Positions 36,486 through 44,440 of a stretch of 64,000 nt of DNA are shown here, one piece after another; the stretch's first letter is position 1; every line of letters begins with the position of its first letter. The notes beneath the pieces were generated by a model. It was not told the DNA's origin and made no database searches. It was given only the letters and a program-made list of their open reading frames with translations. Made by a program: the position numbers and the translations under genes. The stretch is from NCBI GenBank assembly GCA_022767745.1, contig JALENN010000006.1, positions 124,001-188,000 on the forward strand. The letters run 5' to 3'. The DNA comes from Alistipes sp. (GTDB lineage: Bacteria > Bacteroidota > Bacteroidia > Bacteroidales > Rikenellaceae).

Positions 36486-37313
36486 CTATACCGCCACGCC
36501 GAAGTCGCGCAGAGCGTCGTTGAGCGAGGTCTTCTTGTCGGTCGACTCCTTGCGGCGACCTATGATAAGGGCGCACGAGACGCCGTACTCGCCCGCAGGG
36601 AACTTTTTCGGGTAGGTGCCCGGCACAACCACCGAACGGGGAGGCACATAGCCGCGGTACTCGACGGGCTCGTCACCCGTGACGTCGATTATGTGCGTCG
36701 AGCCTGTTATGACGGTATTCGAGCCGAGGACAGCCTCGCGGCATACGTGTGCGCCCTCGACCACGATCGAGCGCGAGCCGATGAAGCAGTTGTCCTCGAT
36801 GATGACGGGAGCCGCCTGCACGGGCTCCAGCACGCCGCCGATACCGACGCCGCCGCTCAGGTGCACGTGCTTGCCTATCTGAGCGCACGAGCCCACAGTG
36901 GCCCACGTGTCGACCATGGTTCCCGTGTCGACATAGGCGCCGATGTTGACATACGAGGGCATGAGGATGGCTCCCGGAGCGATGTAGGCGCCGTATCGCG
37001 CCACTGCCTGCGGAACGACGCGCACGCCCAGCTTCTCGTAGTCGTGCTTGAGTTCCATCTTGTCGTACCACTCCAGTTCGCCGCCGCGCATGGTGCGCAT
37101 CTCCTGTATGGGGAAATACATGATTATGGCCTTCTTGACCCACTCGTTCACCTGCCAGAGGCTCTTTTCGAGATCGATGGGCTCGGCCGTGCGCAGCGCG
37201 CCCTTGTCAACGGCCTCCACAACCTCGCGGATGGCGCGCTTGGTGGCCTCGTCGGCCAGCAGCGAGCGGTCGTCCCACGCCCGCTCGACTATTTCCTTGT
37301 ACTCGCTATACAT
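36486..37313 (-). CDS. dapD: 2,3,4,5-tetrahydropyridine-2,6-dicarboxylate N-succinyltransferase
   Basis: 275 residues. N-terminal helical domain (1-100), then left-handed beta-helix hexapeptide repeats (AYIAPGAILMPSYVNIGAYV, TMVDTWATVGSCAQIG, CFIGSRSIVVEGAHVCREAVLGS) and a C-terminal extension with PPRSVVVPGTYPKKFP. It transfers succinyl from succinyl-CoA to tetrahydrodipicolinate in the succinylase route to meso-diaminopimelate and lysine. The window also carries aspartate kinase and asd, which feed the same pathway, as separate units. A -7 element lies just upstream. Confidence 0.95.
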   Translation of the reverse strand: MYSEYKEIVERAWDDRSLLADEATKRAIREVVEAVDKGALRTAEPIDLEKSLWQVNEWVKKAIIMYFPIQEMRTMRGGELEWYDKMELKHDYEKLGVRVVPQAVARYGAYIAPGAILMPSYVNIGAYVDTGTMVDTWATVGSCAQIGKHVHLSGGVGIGGVLEPVQAAPVIIEDNCFIGSRSIVVEGAHVCREAVLGSNTVITGSTHIIDVTGDEPVEYRGYVPPRSVVVPGTYPKKFPAGEYGVSCALIIGRRKESTDKKTSLNDALRDFGVAV

Positions 37314-37331
37314 GATTCATGAATTTTGGTT

Positions 37332-37339
37332 CAAAGATA
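37332..37339 (-). promoter_or_regulatory. -7 promoter element of dapD
   Basis: TATCTTTG on the minus strand lies 19 bases before the dapD ATG. No -33 match at the expected distance. Confidence 0.45.
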
Positions 37340-37356
37340 GGTAATTTTACATAAAT

Positions 37357-37383
37357 AAATCCACCCCATGGCGGGGTGGATTT
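37357..37383. terminator. Terminator between the tri-domain hydrolase gene and dapD
   Basis: A perfect 11-bp stem (AAATCCACCCC with GGGGTGGATTT, loop ATGGC), followed on the minus strand by ATTTATTTATG. Confidence 0.65.
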
Positions 37384-37460
37384 GACAGTAATTATACAAT
37401 GGGCTGCCTATTTGCCTCCTGCACAGAAGATGCGACCCGTTACGAGGATCATTTTCCGTG

Positions 37461-39572
37461 TTATTTCATCATCTGTACCAGGTGCGAGGCCACACAGGCA
37501 TAACCCTTGTCGGTAAAGTGAATGTAGTCGCCGCTGTAAAGCCCGTCACGTATCGCACCCCGCTCGTCAAGGAACCACCCCGTAGGGTTCGCGTAGCTTA
37601 CCCGAGCATCAAACGCGTGCGCTCCCAGCAGTTCATGAATACGGTCGCACATTTTGCGGATTTCGCTGTCCGGCTCCTTTCCCGAGGGGAAAAGGCCCAG
37701 CAGGATAATCTTCGAATCGGGGAACTGCCTGCAGGCCTCCTCCGTAACGGCAATGATACCGTCGGCCGTATCCTCGGCCGTATCCCGACCTGATATCAGA
37801 TTATTGATTCCGATGGCAATCACCACATATTCCGGAGCACACCGGTTGTAGTTGCCGTAACGGACACGCCAAAGCAGATTCTGCGTGCGGTCGCCCGAGA
37901 TGCCGGCGCTCTCCCAACGACCCTCACCCACGGCGTCGTCCATAGCCTTCTTGCCCGGTTTGTAGCTTACGAGACAGCGCATGCCGCCCCAGCCCTGGGT
38001 GATGGAGTTGCCCAGCAACAGCAGTTTCAGCCTGCGTCCGTCAAGCGTCGTCTCGATGTCCTGCGCCACCGAATGCCACTCCGAGCCTTCGACCCATCCG
38101 GCAGCCGAGCGATACTCGTTTCCGGGAACAGCACGGGTACAGTTGTTTGACCAGCGGCCCGTAGCCTTCAGTATGAAACGCACGATAGGTTCAGGATTGT
38201 CAAGCGAATGCGGATGGTGTCCGACACCCGGTTTGTGAATCACGCTGATCGGAGCGCCGAGGCGCTCCATCGCCGCTTCGAAAAGGGCCGTATTCTCCGC
38301 AACCGGAACGATATCGTCGGCGTCGCCTACCACGTGCAGCACCGGAATGCCGGCACGTGCCACCCTGGCCGCATGGTCGAGCGGATTCTTTTTCCATCGC
38401 ATGGCCTGCTCCTCGTCCTTGAAGCCGTAGGCCGCCAGCATACGCGTCACATCCTCGGCCGAACCGGCATAAGCGCCCTGCCCCATCGGCCAGCTCTTAA
38501 TGTCCATGACTGGGGCATCGGCATAAATGCAAGCCACCTTGCCGGCATTCCGTGCGGCCCAGTTGTAAACGACAAGCCCGCCACGGCTCATTCCCTCCAA
38601 TACGGCCTTCTTATGGAATCCGTTCTTCACCAGATATTTGTAGAAAGCGTCCCAGCGCTTGACGGCCTTGTCGGAGCCATACAGGTCGGCCACGTCACAA
38701 TATACCACATGGAAACCCCGCTCCAGCAAATCGATGTCGGTCTGCGGCTCATGTCCCCAGAAACGCGCCCGCCATATCCAAGGCCTACCCTCCGCCTCCG
38801 CGGTCGGGCATACCACCTTGCAGGGAACCCCATCCAATTGGAAGTCGTATCCCCGATAGCCGTGGAAGTTAAAGGCCGTGGCATTTTCGGGTACGAATGC
38901 CGCCGGCTTGCCTTGGGCCGCGCTGAGCAGGTAATCGCCTATTTTTCGCGCCATCGCGCCCGCCCCGATGGCAGAGGGATGCAGGCGGTCGGGCATGACG
39001 GCCTGATCCCACCTGTCGCCAAACAGATTGTGCAGATTGATGATACCCAATCCGTTATCACACGCCAGCTGTTCAACTGCCGGACGTACCTTTTCTTCAA
39101 TAATCCGCGGGTTGATGGTGTTCCGTTCGGTAAGGAAACACCTCACCGGCGTGAGCAGGATCACCTGCGGGTGAGAATCAAGCGAACGGTAGGTGTCAAT
39201 AAGCGCCTGATACTCTTCCATAAAATGCTTCTCGTCCTTCCAGTTCTGGGGTTTGGTGTCGTTGGTGCCCAACTTAATCAGCACAATGTCCGGAAGGAAA
39301 TCCATCGACTCGCCGTACACCCCCGTACGGACATACGGATAATCGCCGTCCGACTGCGCCGTCGCCCCGTTGGAGCCGAAGTTGCGGACCTCGTAACCGT
39401 CGCCCAGATAATACTGCAACTGTGCGGGATATGAATTTTTCTCCCGATTGGAAATGCCTGCGCCGTATGTGATGCTGTTGCCCACGCACGCCACCCTGAT
39501 GATTCGTTTCGCCCACGAGCCTGCGGGCAGAACCAGCATGCAGCATATACATGCCAAAAAGACTCTTTTCAT
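37461..39572 (-). CDS. Exported three-domain hydrolase: SGNH - alpha/beta hydrolase - SGNH
   Basis: 703 residues with a signal peptide (1-21). Domain 1 (about 24-220) is an SGNH/GDSL esterase with S33 (VGNSITYG), N104 (GTND) and D195/H198 (DRLH). Domain 2 (about 232-472) is an alpha/beta hydrolase with nucleophile S329 (GMSRGG), acid near D417-D420 (GDADD) and H452/H453. Domain 3 (about 514-703) is a second SGNH unit with S523 (LGNSITQG), N590 (GINN) and D682/H685 (DYIH). Every catalytic residue seems intact in all three. Such proteins usually strip acyl groups from glycans. Start ATG 39572 begins the signal peptide. Base and codon use are less GC-biased than neighbours. Confidence 0.88.
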   Translation of the reverse strand: MKRVFLACICCMLVLPAGSWAKRIIRVACVGNSITYGAGISNREKNSYPAQLQYYLGDGYEVRNFGSNGATAQSDGDYPYVRTGVYGESMDFLPDIVLIKLGTNDTKPQNWKDEKHFMEEYQALIDTYRSLDSHPQVILLTPVRCFLTERNTINPRIIEEKVRPAVEQLACDNGLGIINLHNLFGDRWDQAVMPDRLHPSAIGAGAMARKIGDYLLSAAQGKPAAFVPENATAFNFHGYRGYDFQLDGVPCKVVCPTAEAEGRPWIWRARFWGHEPQTDIDLLERGFHVVYCDVADLYGSDKAVKRWDAFYKYLVKNGFHKKAVLEGMSRGGLVVYNWAARNAGKVACIYADAPVMDIKSWPMGQGAYAGSAEDVTRMLAAYGFKDEEQAMRWKKNPLDHAARVARAGIPVLHVVGDADDIVPVAENTALFEAAMERLGAPISVIHKPGVGHHPHSLDNPEPIVRFILKATGRWSNNCTRAVPGNEYRSAAGWVEGSEWHSVAQDIETTLDGRRLKLLLLGNSITQGWGGMRCLVSYKPGKKAMDDAVGEGRWESAGISGDRTQNLLWRVRYGNYNRCAPEYVVIAIGINNLISGRDTAEDTADGIIAVTEEACRQFPDSKIILLGLFPSGKEPDSEIRKMCDRIHELLGAHAFDARVSYANPTGWFLDERGAIRDGLYSGDYIHFTDKGYACVASHLVQMMK

Positions 39573-39601
39573 GGAATATAATTTGTAGCGGATCCTTTCC
39601 C

Positions 39602-39633
39602 CAAAGATAACACAAGATGTCTGCCGATGCAAG
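39602..39633 (-). promoter_or_regulatory. Promoter of the tri-domain hydrolase gene
   Basis: On the minus strand TATCTTTG (complement of 39602-39609) has CTTG 20 bases upstream (complement of 39630-39633), one change from TTTG. Confidence 0.5.
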
Positions 39634-39799
39634 CACTTTCAGCCTCCGCACGCAAAAACGGCTCCGCACGCCCCCCAACGCCCGTAAAAGTCGCGGCCGA
39701 ACCGCATCTGCCGCGGCCGCCGGCTGCAAGAATATGCACCAAAATGAATATTTCCGGGAATTATATCGCAAAAAAGGGTCATACGTCGCATCTTTTTGC

Positions 39800-39807
39800 T
39801 ACCTTTG
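39800..39807 (+). promoter_or_regulatory. -7 promoter element of the aspartate kinase gene
   Basis: TACCTTTG, an exact TAnnTTTG match, lies 41 bases before the ATG. No -33 TTTG at the right distance. I see no gene in 39634-39799. Confidence 0.45.
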
Positions 39808-39847
39808 CCGACAATCATTTGCATAACAACAATAAGTGTATCCTGCC

Positions 39848-41110
39848 ATGAAGGTCTACAAGTTCGGAGGAGCCTCGGTCAAGAATGCCGACGGCGTAAG
39901 GAATCTGCGACACATCGTCGACGGAGAAGACAATCTGTTCATTATCGTTTCGGCCATGGGCAAGACCACCAACGCTCTGGAGGCGGTCTTCACCCACATG
40001 CAGAACGAGCGAAAACAGGAGGGCCTCGACGAGATAAAACGCATTGTCGAGTACCACGACTCGATCATCTCCGACCTGTGGGGTGCACCCGTACGCATAG
40101 CGCAGGTTGACAACCTCTTCGCGCAGCTGCGCGCCATCGTCACCGACACCACCTACCGCGCCACCGACGCCGAGCTGTGGTACGACACCATCGTCGCTTT
40201 CGGCGAGCTGGTATCGACCACCATCGTATCGGAGTACCTCAAACACTCGGGTGTCGACAACCGCTGGATAGACATGCGCACCACCTTCGTCACCAACCAG
40301 CGCCACAAGGACGCATACGTCGACATAAAGGCTTCGGAGCCGCGCCTGCAGGCCGCGCTCGAGAATACGGGCGTGGGCGTATTCGTCGGCCAGGGCTTCA
40401 TCGGCGCCGCCCCCGACGGCACCACCACCACGCTCGGACGCGAAGGCTCGGACTACTCGGCCGCCGTGGTGGCCAACATCCTCGAGGCCGAGTCGATGTC
40501 GGTGTGGAAGGATGTCGACGGCGTGCTGAACGCCGACCCCAAGATCTTCCGCGACGCCGTCAAGATCGACGCCCTGAACTACCTCGACACCATCGAGCTG
40601 GCATACAGCGGCGCACAGATCATCCACCCCAAGACCATCAAGCCGCTGCAGAACAAGAATATCCCGCTCTACGTGCGTCCCTTCGGCGACAAGAGCAAAC
40701 CGGGCACCGTAATCAACGCCACGGCTCCCCACGTCGAGCTGCCGATACTCATCTACAAGCGCAACCAGGTGCTGCTTACCGTCCGTTCGCGCGACTTCTC
40801 GTTCGTCATGGAGGAGAAGTTCGCCGTGATCTTCTCGCTGCTCGACCGCTTCCGCATCAAGACGAACCTGATAAACAACTCGGCCGTCGACCTGAGCCTC
40901 TGCGTCGAGTACTCGTGGCATATCGACGAGTTGATCAAGGCCCTCAACGAGGAGAACTTCAACGTCGAGAAGATCGACAACGTCGAGCTGCTCACCATAC
41001 GCAACTACAACGACGAGCTCTATCGCAAGTACGCTTCGCAGCAGGATCTGCTCGTCCGCCAGTCGAACCCCACGTCGGTACGCGTCGTGCTGCGTGAGGC
41101 GCGGTTCTAA
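39848..41110 (+). CDS. Aspartate kinase
   Basis: 420 residues, monofunctional. The kinase domain (1-285) opens with MKVYKFGGASVKN and contains GFIGAAPDGTTTTLGREGSDYSAA and KDVDGVLNADP. A C-terminal ACT region (about 300-418) would bind a feedback amino acid; no homoserine dehydrogenase is fused. It phosphorylates aspartate, the first step to lysine, diaminopimelate, threonine and methionine. Start ATG 39848 begins the kinase strand; four codons upstream another ATG exists in the same frame. It has its own promoter and a strong terminator. Confidence 0.94.
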   Translation: MKVYKFGGASVKNADGVRNLRHIVDGEDNLFIIVSAMGKTTNALEAVFTHMQNERKQEGLDEIKRIVEYHDSIISDLWGAPVRIAQVDNLFAQLRAIVTDTTYRATDAELWYDTIVAFGELVSTTIVSEYLKHSGVDNRWIDMRTTFVTNQRHKDAYVDIKASEPRLQAALENTGVGVFVGQGFIGAAPDGTTTTLGREGSDYSAAVVANILEAESMSVWKDVDGVLNADPKIFRDAVKIDALNYLDTIELAYSGAQIIHPKTIKPLQNKNIPLYVRPFGDKSKPGTVINATAPHVELPILIYKRNQVLLTVRSRDFSFVMEEKFAVIFSLLDRFRIKTNLINNSAVDLSLCVEYSWHIDELIKALNEENFNVEKIDNVELLTIRNYNDELYRKYASQQDLLVRQSNPTSVRVVLREARF

Positions 41111-41133
41111 ACTGAAGGCCGCACAACAGAACA

Positions 41134-41173
41134 GAGCGGGCACCGAGACAATCTCGGTGCCCGCTCCCTTTTT
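41134..41173. terminator. Strong bidirectional terminator after aspartate kinase
   Basis: A perfect 15-bp stem (GAGCGGGCACCGAGA with TCTCGGTGCCCGCTC, loop CAA) is followed by CCTTTTT. Convergent gene on the other side. Confidence 0.85.
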
Positions 41174-41186
41174 CCTCCACGGCGGC

Positions 41187-42848
41187 CTAACGCTGGAATA
41201 TCTCCCTGTAGGTATTTATGAAATAGACGGGCGTGCAGCTCCACGCATGGCAGTAGCTGTTGACGGGGTGGAACCCGTAGGGTGACTTGTAGTCGTCGGC
41301 GGGGTCGTACACCTCCCAGAAGGTGTCGGCGCCGCGCTCGATCATGCCGCCCCAATACTCCACCAGCTGCTCGCGGGCACGCTCCTCCATGCCGCAGGCG
41401 ATGAGGGCCTCGATAAGGTAGTGGTAGGCATAGGGCGAGCCGGGACGGCATGCCGCCGGATCGTCCAGCACCGCCGCAAGCGCCCGCGCGCCCTCCTTGG
41501 GCGAGAGCGTCCCCGAAAGTATCATCCACACCTGCGAGAGCCACGACACCTGCCGCTGCGCGCCCGAAACGACGACGCCCGCCCCGCGGTCATAGAAGGC
41601 CTTTCGCGACGCCTTGCGCATCGTGCGGGCCAGCTCGGACCAGTCGGCCGCATCGTTCTCGCCGCCCACCATGCGCGCCAGCTCCCAGCCGCGCTCCACG
41701 GCGAAGGTCATAAGCCCCTGCACGGGGGCATGGCGGTCGAGGTCGTCCTTCCAGTCGAAGACAAGCCACCACTGCGGCTGCTTCTGCATGTCGTAGAGAC
41801 CGTCCCTGAGGTAGGTGCGGGCGATCTCAATCTGCCGCACCACCACGGGCCACAGCTCGCGCGCCGTCGTCATGTCGCCCGTAGCCTTCAGATACTCCAG
41901 CAGCGCCACGCCGTACAGAAGGCTGTAGTCCATCGTATGCTGGTTGTACTGCGGCTCGGGCTGCGGGTACTCGTAGACCGTGGCGTGGAGCCATCCGTCC
42001 TCATCGGCCAGCGCCGCCAGAAGGTAGAGGCAGCGGCGCGTAAGTTCGTGGTTGCGGAACGAGCAGGCATTGGCCAGCGACTCGAGGTAGAGGTCGCCGA
42101 TCCACAGCCGCTGGTCACGCTTCGGGCCGTCCTCGTAGACCGTCTGCATGCACTCCGACAGGGTCTTCAGACCCGTATCGTATATGCGGCGTATCATCGG
42201 GTCGGTACCCTCGGCCAGCTGCGGCGCCTCGCCCGTGGCCGACGTCACGGCCTCGAGCGTGATGTCGTCCACACGGAAGTCGAAATACGACGTGGCCAGC
42301 ACCTCAATTTTCACATAGCGGCACGCCACGCGCCGCTCTATAGCGACCGTAGCGGGCAGGCGCATCACCGTCACCGTCTCGTCCTGCAGCCATGCGCGGC
42401 TCAGCCCCCCGGGATAGGGGTCGAACGGCGTGTTCAGCTCGGCGGGCACCTCGGCAAAGGTCAGGCGCAGGCGTATCGGGGCGTCGGCCGGCATGCCTGT
42501 ATGGTTCACGCGCATCGAGAAGTACCCCGTCATGTGTTCGCCCATGTCCACGATCACCTCGCGCCGCTGCTTAAGCGACGAGGCGTAGAGCGAGTCCACC
42601 GTGCCGGCATACTCCATGCGCCATCCCTGGAAGGCCGCCGTATCGGCCACGCTGCGCACCACGGCCACGGGGTGCCGCTCCGTCCGCCGCAACTCGGGCA
42701 TCGCCTCCGCCGCCTTGGCCAGCCATGCGGCACGGCGGTCACCCATCCATACGCCGTCGGTCTGCTGCGCCGCAGCCTGCGGCACGGCGGCAACGACGGC
42801 AGTCACGGCGCACAACGCCGCGATCGCTGTTTTCCTGAAATCCATCAT
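41187..42848 (-). CDS. Compact exported GH78-like (alpha-L-rhamnosidase-related) protein
   Basis: 553 residues with a signal peptide (1-28, AAAQQ). A beta-sandwich (about 70-205) precedes an (alpha/alpha)6 barrel with the GH78-type sequence DGPKRDQRLWIGDLYLES near 240, corresponding to the DCPxRDERLGWTGD region of rhamnosidases. It lacks the large N-terminal modules and the C-terminal sandwich of classical GH78 enzymes. The key acidic residues RDxR and the later ADTFWEVYDP are present, so it may be active, perhaps on unsaturated or substituted sugars. It has no visible promoter and may be cotranscribed with the DUF4435 gene 53 bases upstream. Confidence 0.8.
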   Translation of the reverse strand: MMDFRKTAIAALCAVTAVVAAVPQAAAQQTDGVWMGDRRAAWLAKAAEAMPELRRTERHPVAVVRSVADTAAFQGWRMEYAGTVDSLYASSLKQRREVIVDMGEHMTGYFSMRVNHTGMPADAPIRLRLTFAEVPAELNTPFDPYPGGLSRAWLQDETVTVMRLPATVAIERRVACRYVKIEVLATSYFDFRVDDITLEAVTSATGEAPQLAEGTDPMIRRIYDTGLKTLSECMQTVYEDGPKRDQRLWIGDLYLESLANACSFRNHELTRRCLYLLAALADEDGWLHATVYEYPQPEPQYNQHTMDYSLLYGVALLEYLKATGDMTTARELWPVVVRQIEIARTYLRDGLYDMQKQPQWWLVFDWKDDLDRHAPVQGLMTFAVERGWELARMVGGENDAADWSELARTMRKASRKAFYDRGAGVVVSGAQRQVSWLSQVWMILSGTLSPKEGARALAAVLDDPAACRPGSPYAYHYLIEALIACGMEERAREQLVEYWGGMIERGADTFWEVYDPADDYKSPYGFHPVNSYCHAWSCTPVYFINTYREIFQR

Positions 42849-42901
42849 ACAAGGGTTAAGGTTGGTATCGTTTCTGCGGCGGCCTTTGCCTCCCGCAGAC
42901 G

Positions 42902-43987
42902 CTATTTCTTCTCATTCTGCTCCTGCGGCGCCCTGCGGCGGCGCGCACCGCCCTGGCCGTGGCGCTTCATGTTGGAGATGACGCCCGCAAGATATACCTC
43001 GATGTCGCGCCGCAGCTTCTCGTAGAGCGGGCACGAGGTGTAGTTCTCGTTGTCGAGCAGCACGTCGCGTATCGAGCGCAGCGAGTTGATGTAGTTGCTC
43101 ATCTCGTTCTTCAGAGGCAGCCCCTGCTTGCGCGACGAGTTGATCTTCTCGATCGACATCGTCCGCAGGCGGTCGCACACGGTGTTCAGCAGCACCATCA
43201 CCACGTTGTCCATAAGCGTGTGCCCGTGCATGTAGAGATACGTGGTCTCGGGCGTGAGGCCCTTGCGCTCCATCGCCTGGCCGAAGGTGTCGATCATGGC
43301 CTCCATCCTGGGATAACGCTCCTCGAGCGCACGCAGACGGCGGTCGACGTTGCGCTGGAGCCATGCCAGCGTCTCGGCGCCGTTGTTCTCGATCTCGAGA
43401 TAGCCCAGACGCACCGTATTCTTGAAGTCGACCAGCGGGAACACCGACTCCGAGCCCTGATGCGCCGAGCAGGCATACCACAGGAAGATGCGGTAGATGA
43501 TGCGCGAGTAGTCGGCCATGAAACGCACGAAGTCGAATATGTGGCAGTCGTTCTTGGTAGCCTTGACGCAGACGTTGTGCAGCGAGGGAGCGTAGCAGAG
43601 GTAGTTCTCGGTGGCGTAGGTGTAGGTGTGGAACATGTACTGCGCGGCATGTATCTCGGCCGACTGGGGCGTAGTGTCGCCGAAGAGGTAGTCGAAGTCC
43701 GAGTCGACGCACAGCAGCAGTTCCTCGCTCGACGAGGGTATCATCGACATGAGCACCTTCTTGCCCTTGGGCAGGTCCTCGCGGTTGGGCACCGATATCT
43801 CGAAACGCACGTAACGGTTGGGGAAGTGGTCGAAGATGCCGCGCCAGAAGGCCACATCCTCGTAGCCCTCGACATATACACGCACCAGACGGCGCCCGTC
43901 GTCGATCGACTCGGGCATGGGCGTGCCGGAACTCTTGCGTCGCAACAGCGCCTCGTATCTCTTTTTTTCGGCCGATGCGCGTTTCAT
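42902..43987 (-). CDS. DUF4435 protein with TOPRIM-like motifs
   Basis: 361 residues, soluble. Residues 36-47 (RVYVEGYEDVAFW) and 92-100 (LCVDSDFDY, D95 and D97) form the Glu ... DxD pattern of a TOPRIM domain as in OLD-type nucleases and DUF4435. The middle and C-terminal parts are helical (TYATENYLCYAPSLHNVCVK, then KNEMSNYINSLRSIRDVLL) and basic at the end. Similar domains occur in anti-phage and repair contexts with ATPase partners, but none is next to it. Start ATG 43987 is chosen; the longer frame upstream runs through the divergent promoter. The biochemical activity is unknown. Confidence 0.78.
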   Translation of the reverse strand: MKRASAEKKRYEALLRRKSSGTPMPESIDDGRRLVRVYVEGYEDVAFWRGIFDHFPNRYVRFEISVPNREDLPKGKKVLMSMIPSSSEELLLCVDSDFDYLFGDTTPQSAEIHAAQYMFHTYTYATENYLCYAPSLHNVCVKATKNDCHIFDFVRFMADYSRIIYRIFLWYACSAHQGSESVFPLVDFKNTVRLGYLEIENNGAETLAWLQRNVDRRLRALEERYPRMEAMIDTFGQAMERKGLTPETTYLYMHGHTLMDNVVMVLLNTVCDRLRTMSIEKINSSRKQGLPLKNEMSNYINSLRSIRDVLLDNENYTSCPLYEKLRRDIEVYLAGVISNMKRHGQGGARRRRAPQEQNEKK

Positions 43988-43989
43988 AA

Positions 43990-44021
43990 TTTGTCCCAAA
44001 GATAATAAAATAGTAATTTTG
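43990..44021 (+). promoter_or_regulatory. Promoter of the yciH-like gene
   Basis: TTTG at 43990-43993 and TAATTTTG at 44014-44021 with a 20-base spacer, an exact consensus on the plus strand. It overlaps the opposite promoter at 43997-44027. Confidence 0.65.
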
Positions 44022-44027
44022 CGCAAA
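43997..44027 (-). promoter_or_regulatory. Promoter of the DUF4435 gene
   Basis: On the minus strand TTTG (complement of 44024-44027) and TATCTTTG (complement of 43997-44004) have a 19-base spacer. It is 9 bases from the ATG at 43987, so the transcript is nearly leaderless. Confidence 0.65.
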
Positions 44028-44076
44028 ACGTCGGAACCCTTTTTGCTTCCGGCAGTAGCAAAACGGAACACAACAG

Positions 44077-44418
44077 ATGAACGACTGGAAAGCGCGGCTC
44101 GGCATGGTCTACTCCACCGACCCCGACTACAAGTACGATACAGGCGAGCAGGAGGAGCCCGCGACGCTCCCCCCGCAGCAGCAGTCGCTGCGCGTATGGC
44201 TCGACCGCCGTCAGCGGGCGGGCAAGTGCGTGACGATCGTGCGCGGCTTCGTGGGCCGCGCCGACGACCTCGACGCCCTGGCACGCATGCTCAAGAACCG
44301 CTGCGGCACGGGCGGCACGGCCAAGGACGGCGAGATCATAATACAGGGCGACCGCCGCGACCGCGTCATCGAGCTGCTGCAACAGGCCGGATACGGCTGC
44401 AAAAAGGCCGGAGGATAG
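44077..44418 (+). CDS. SUI1/YciH-family translation factor
   Basis: 113 residues. The C-terminal half is the SUI1/eIF1 fold: KCVTIVRGFVGRADDLDALARMLKNRCGTGGTAKDGEIIIQGDR (seen in pieces: VTIVRGFVG, LKNRCGTGGT, GEIIIQGDRRDRV). Bacterial homologues bind the small ribosomal subunit and may influence start-site fidelity or stress translation. The N-terminal 40 residues are a loosely conserved extension (MVYSTDPDYKYD). The gene is divergent from DUF4435 and 22 bases upstream of the large envelope protein gene. Confidence 0.88.
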   Translation: MNDWKARLGMVYSTDPDYKYDTGEQEEPATLPPQQQSLRVWLDRRQRAGKCVTIVRGFVGRADDLDALARMLKNRCGTGGTAKDGEIIIQGDRRDRVIELLQQAGYGCKKAGG

Positions 44419-44440
44419 CCCCCACAGCGTACACCCCGCG

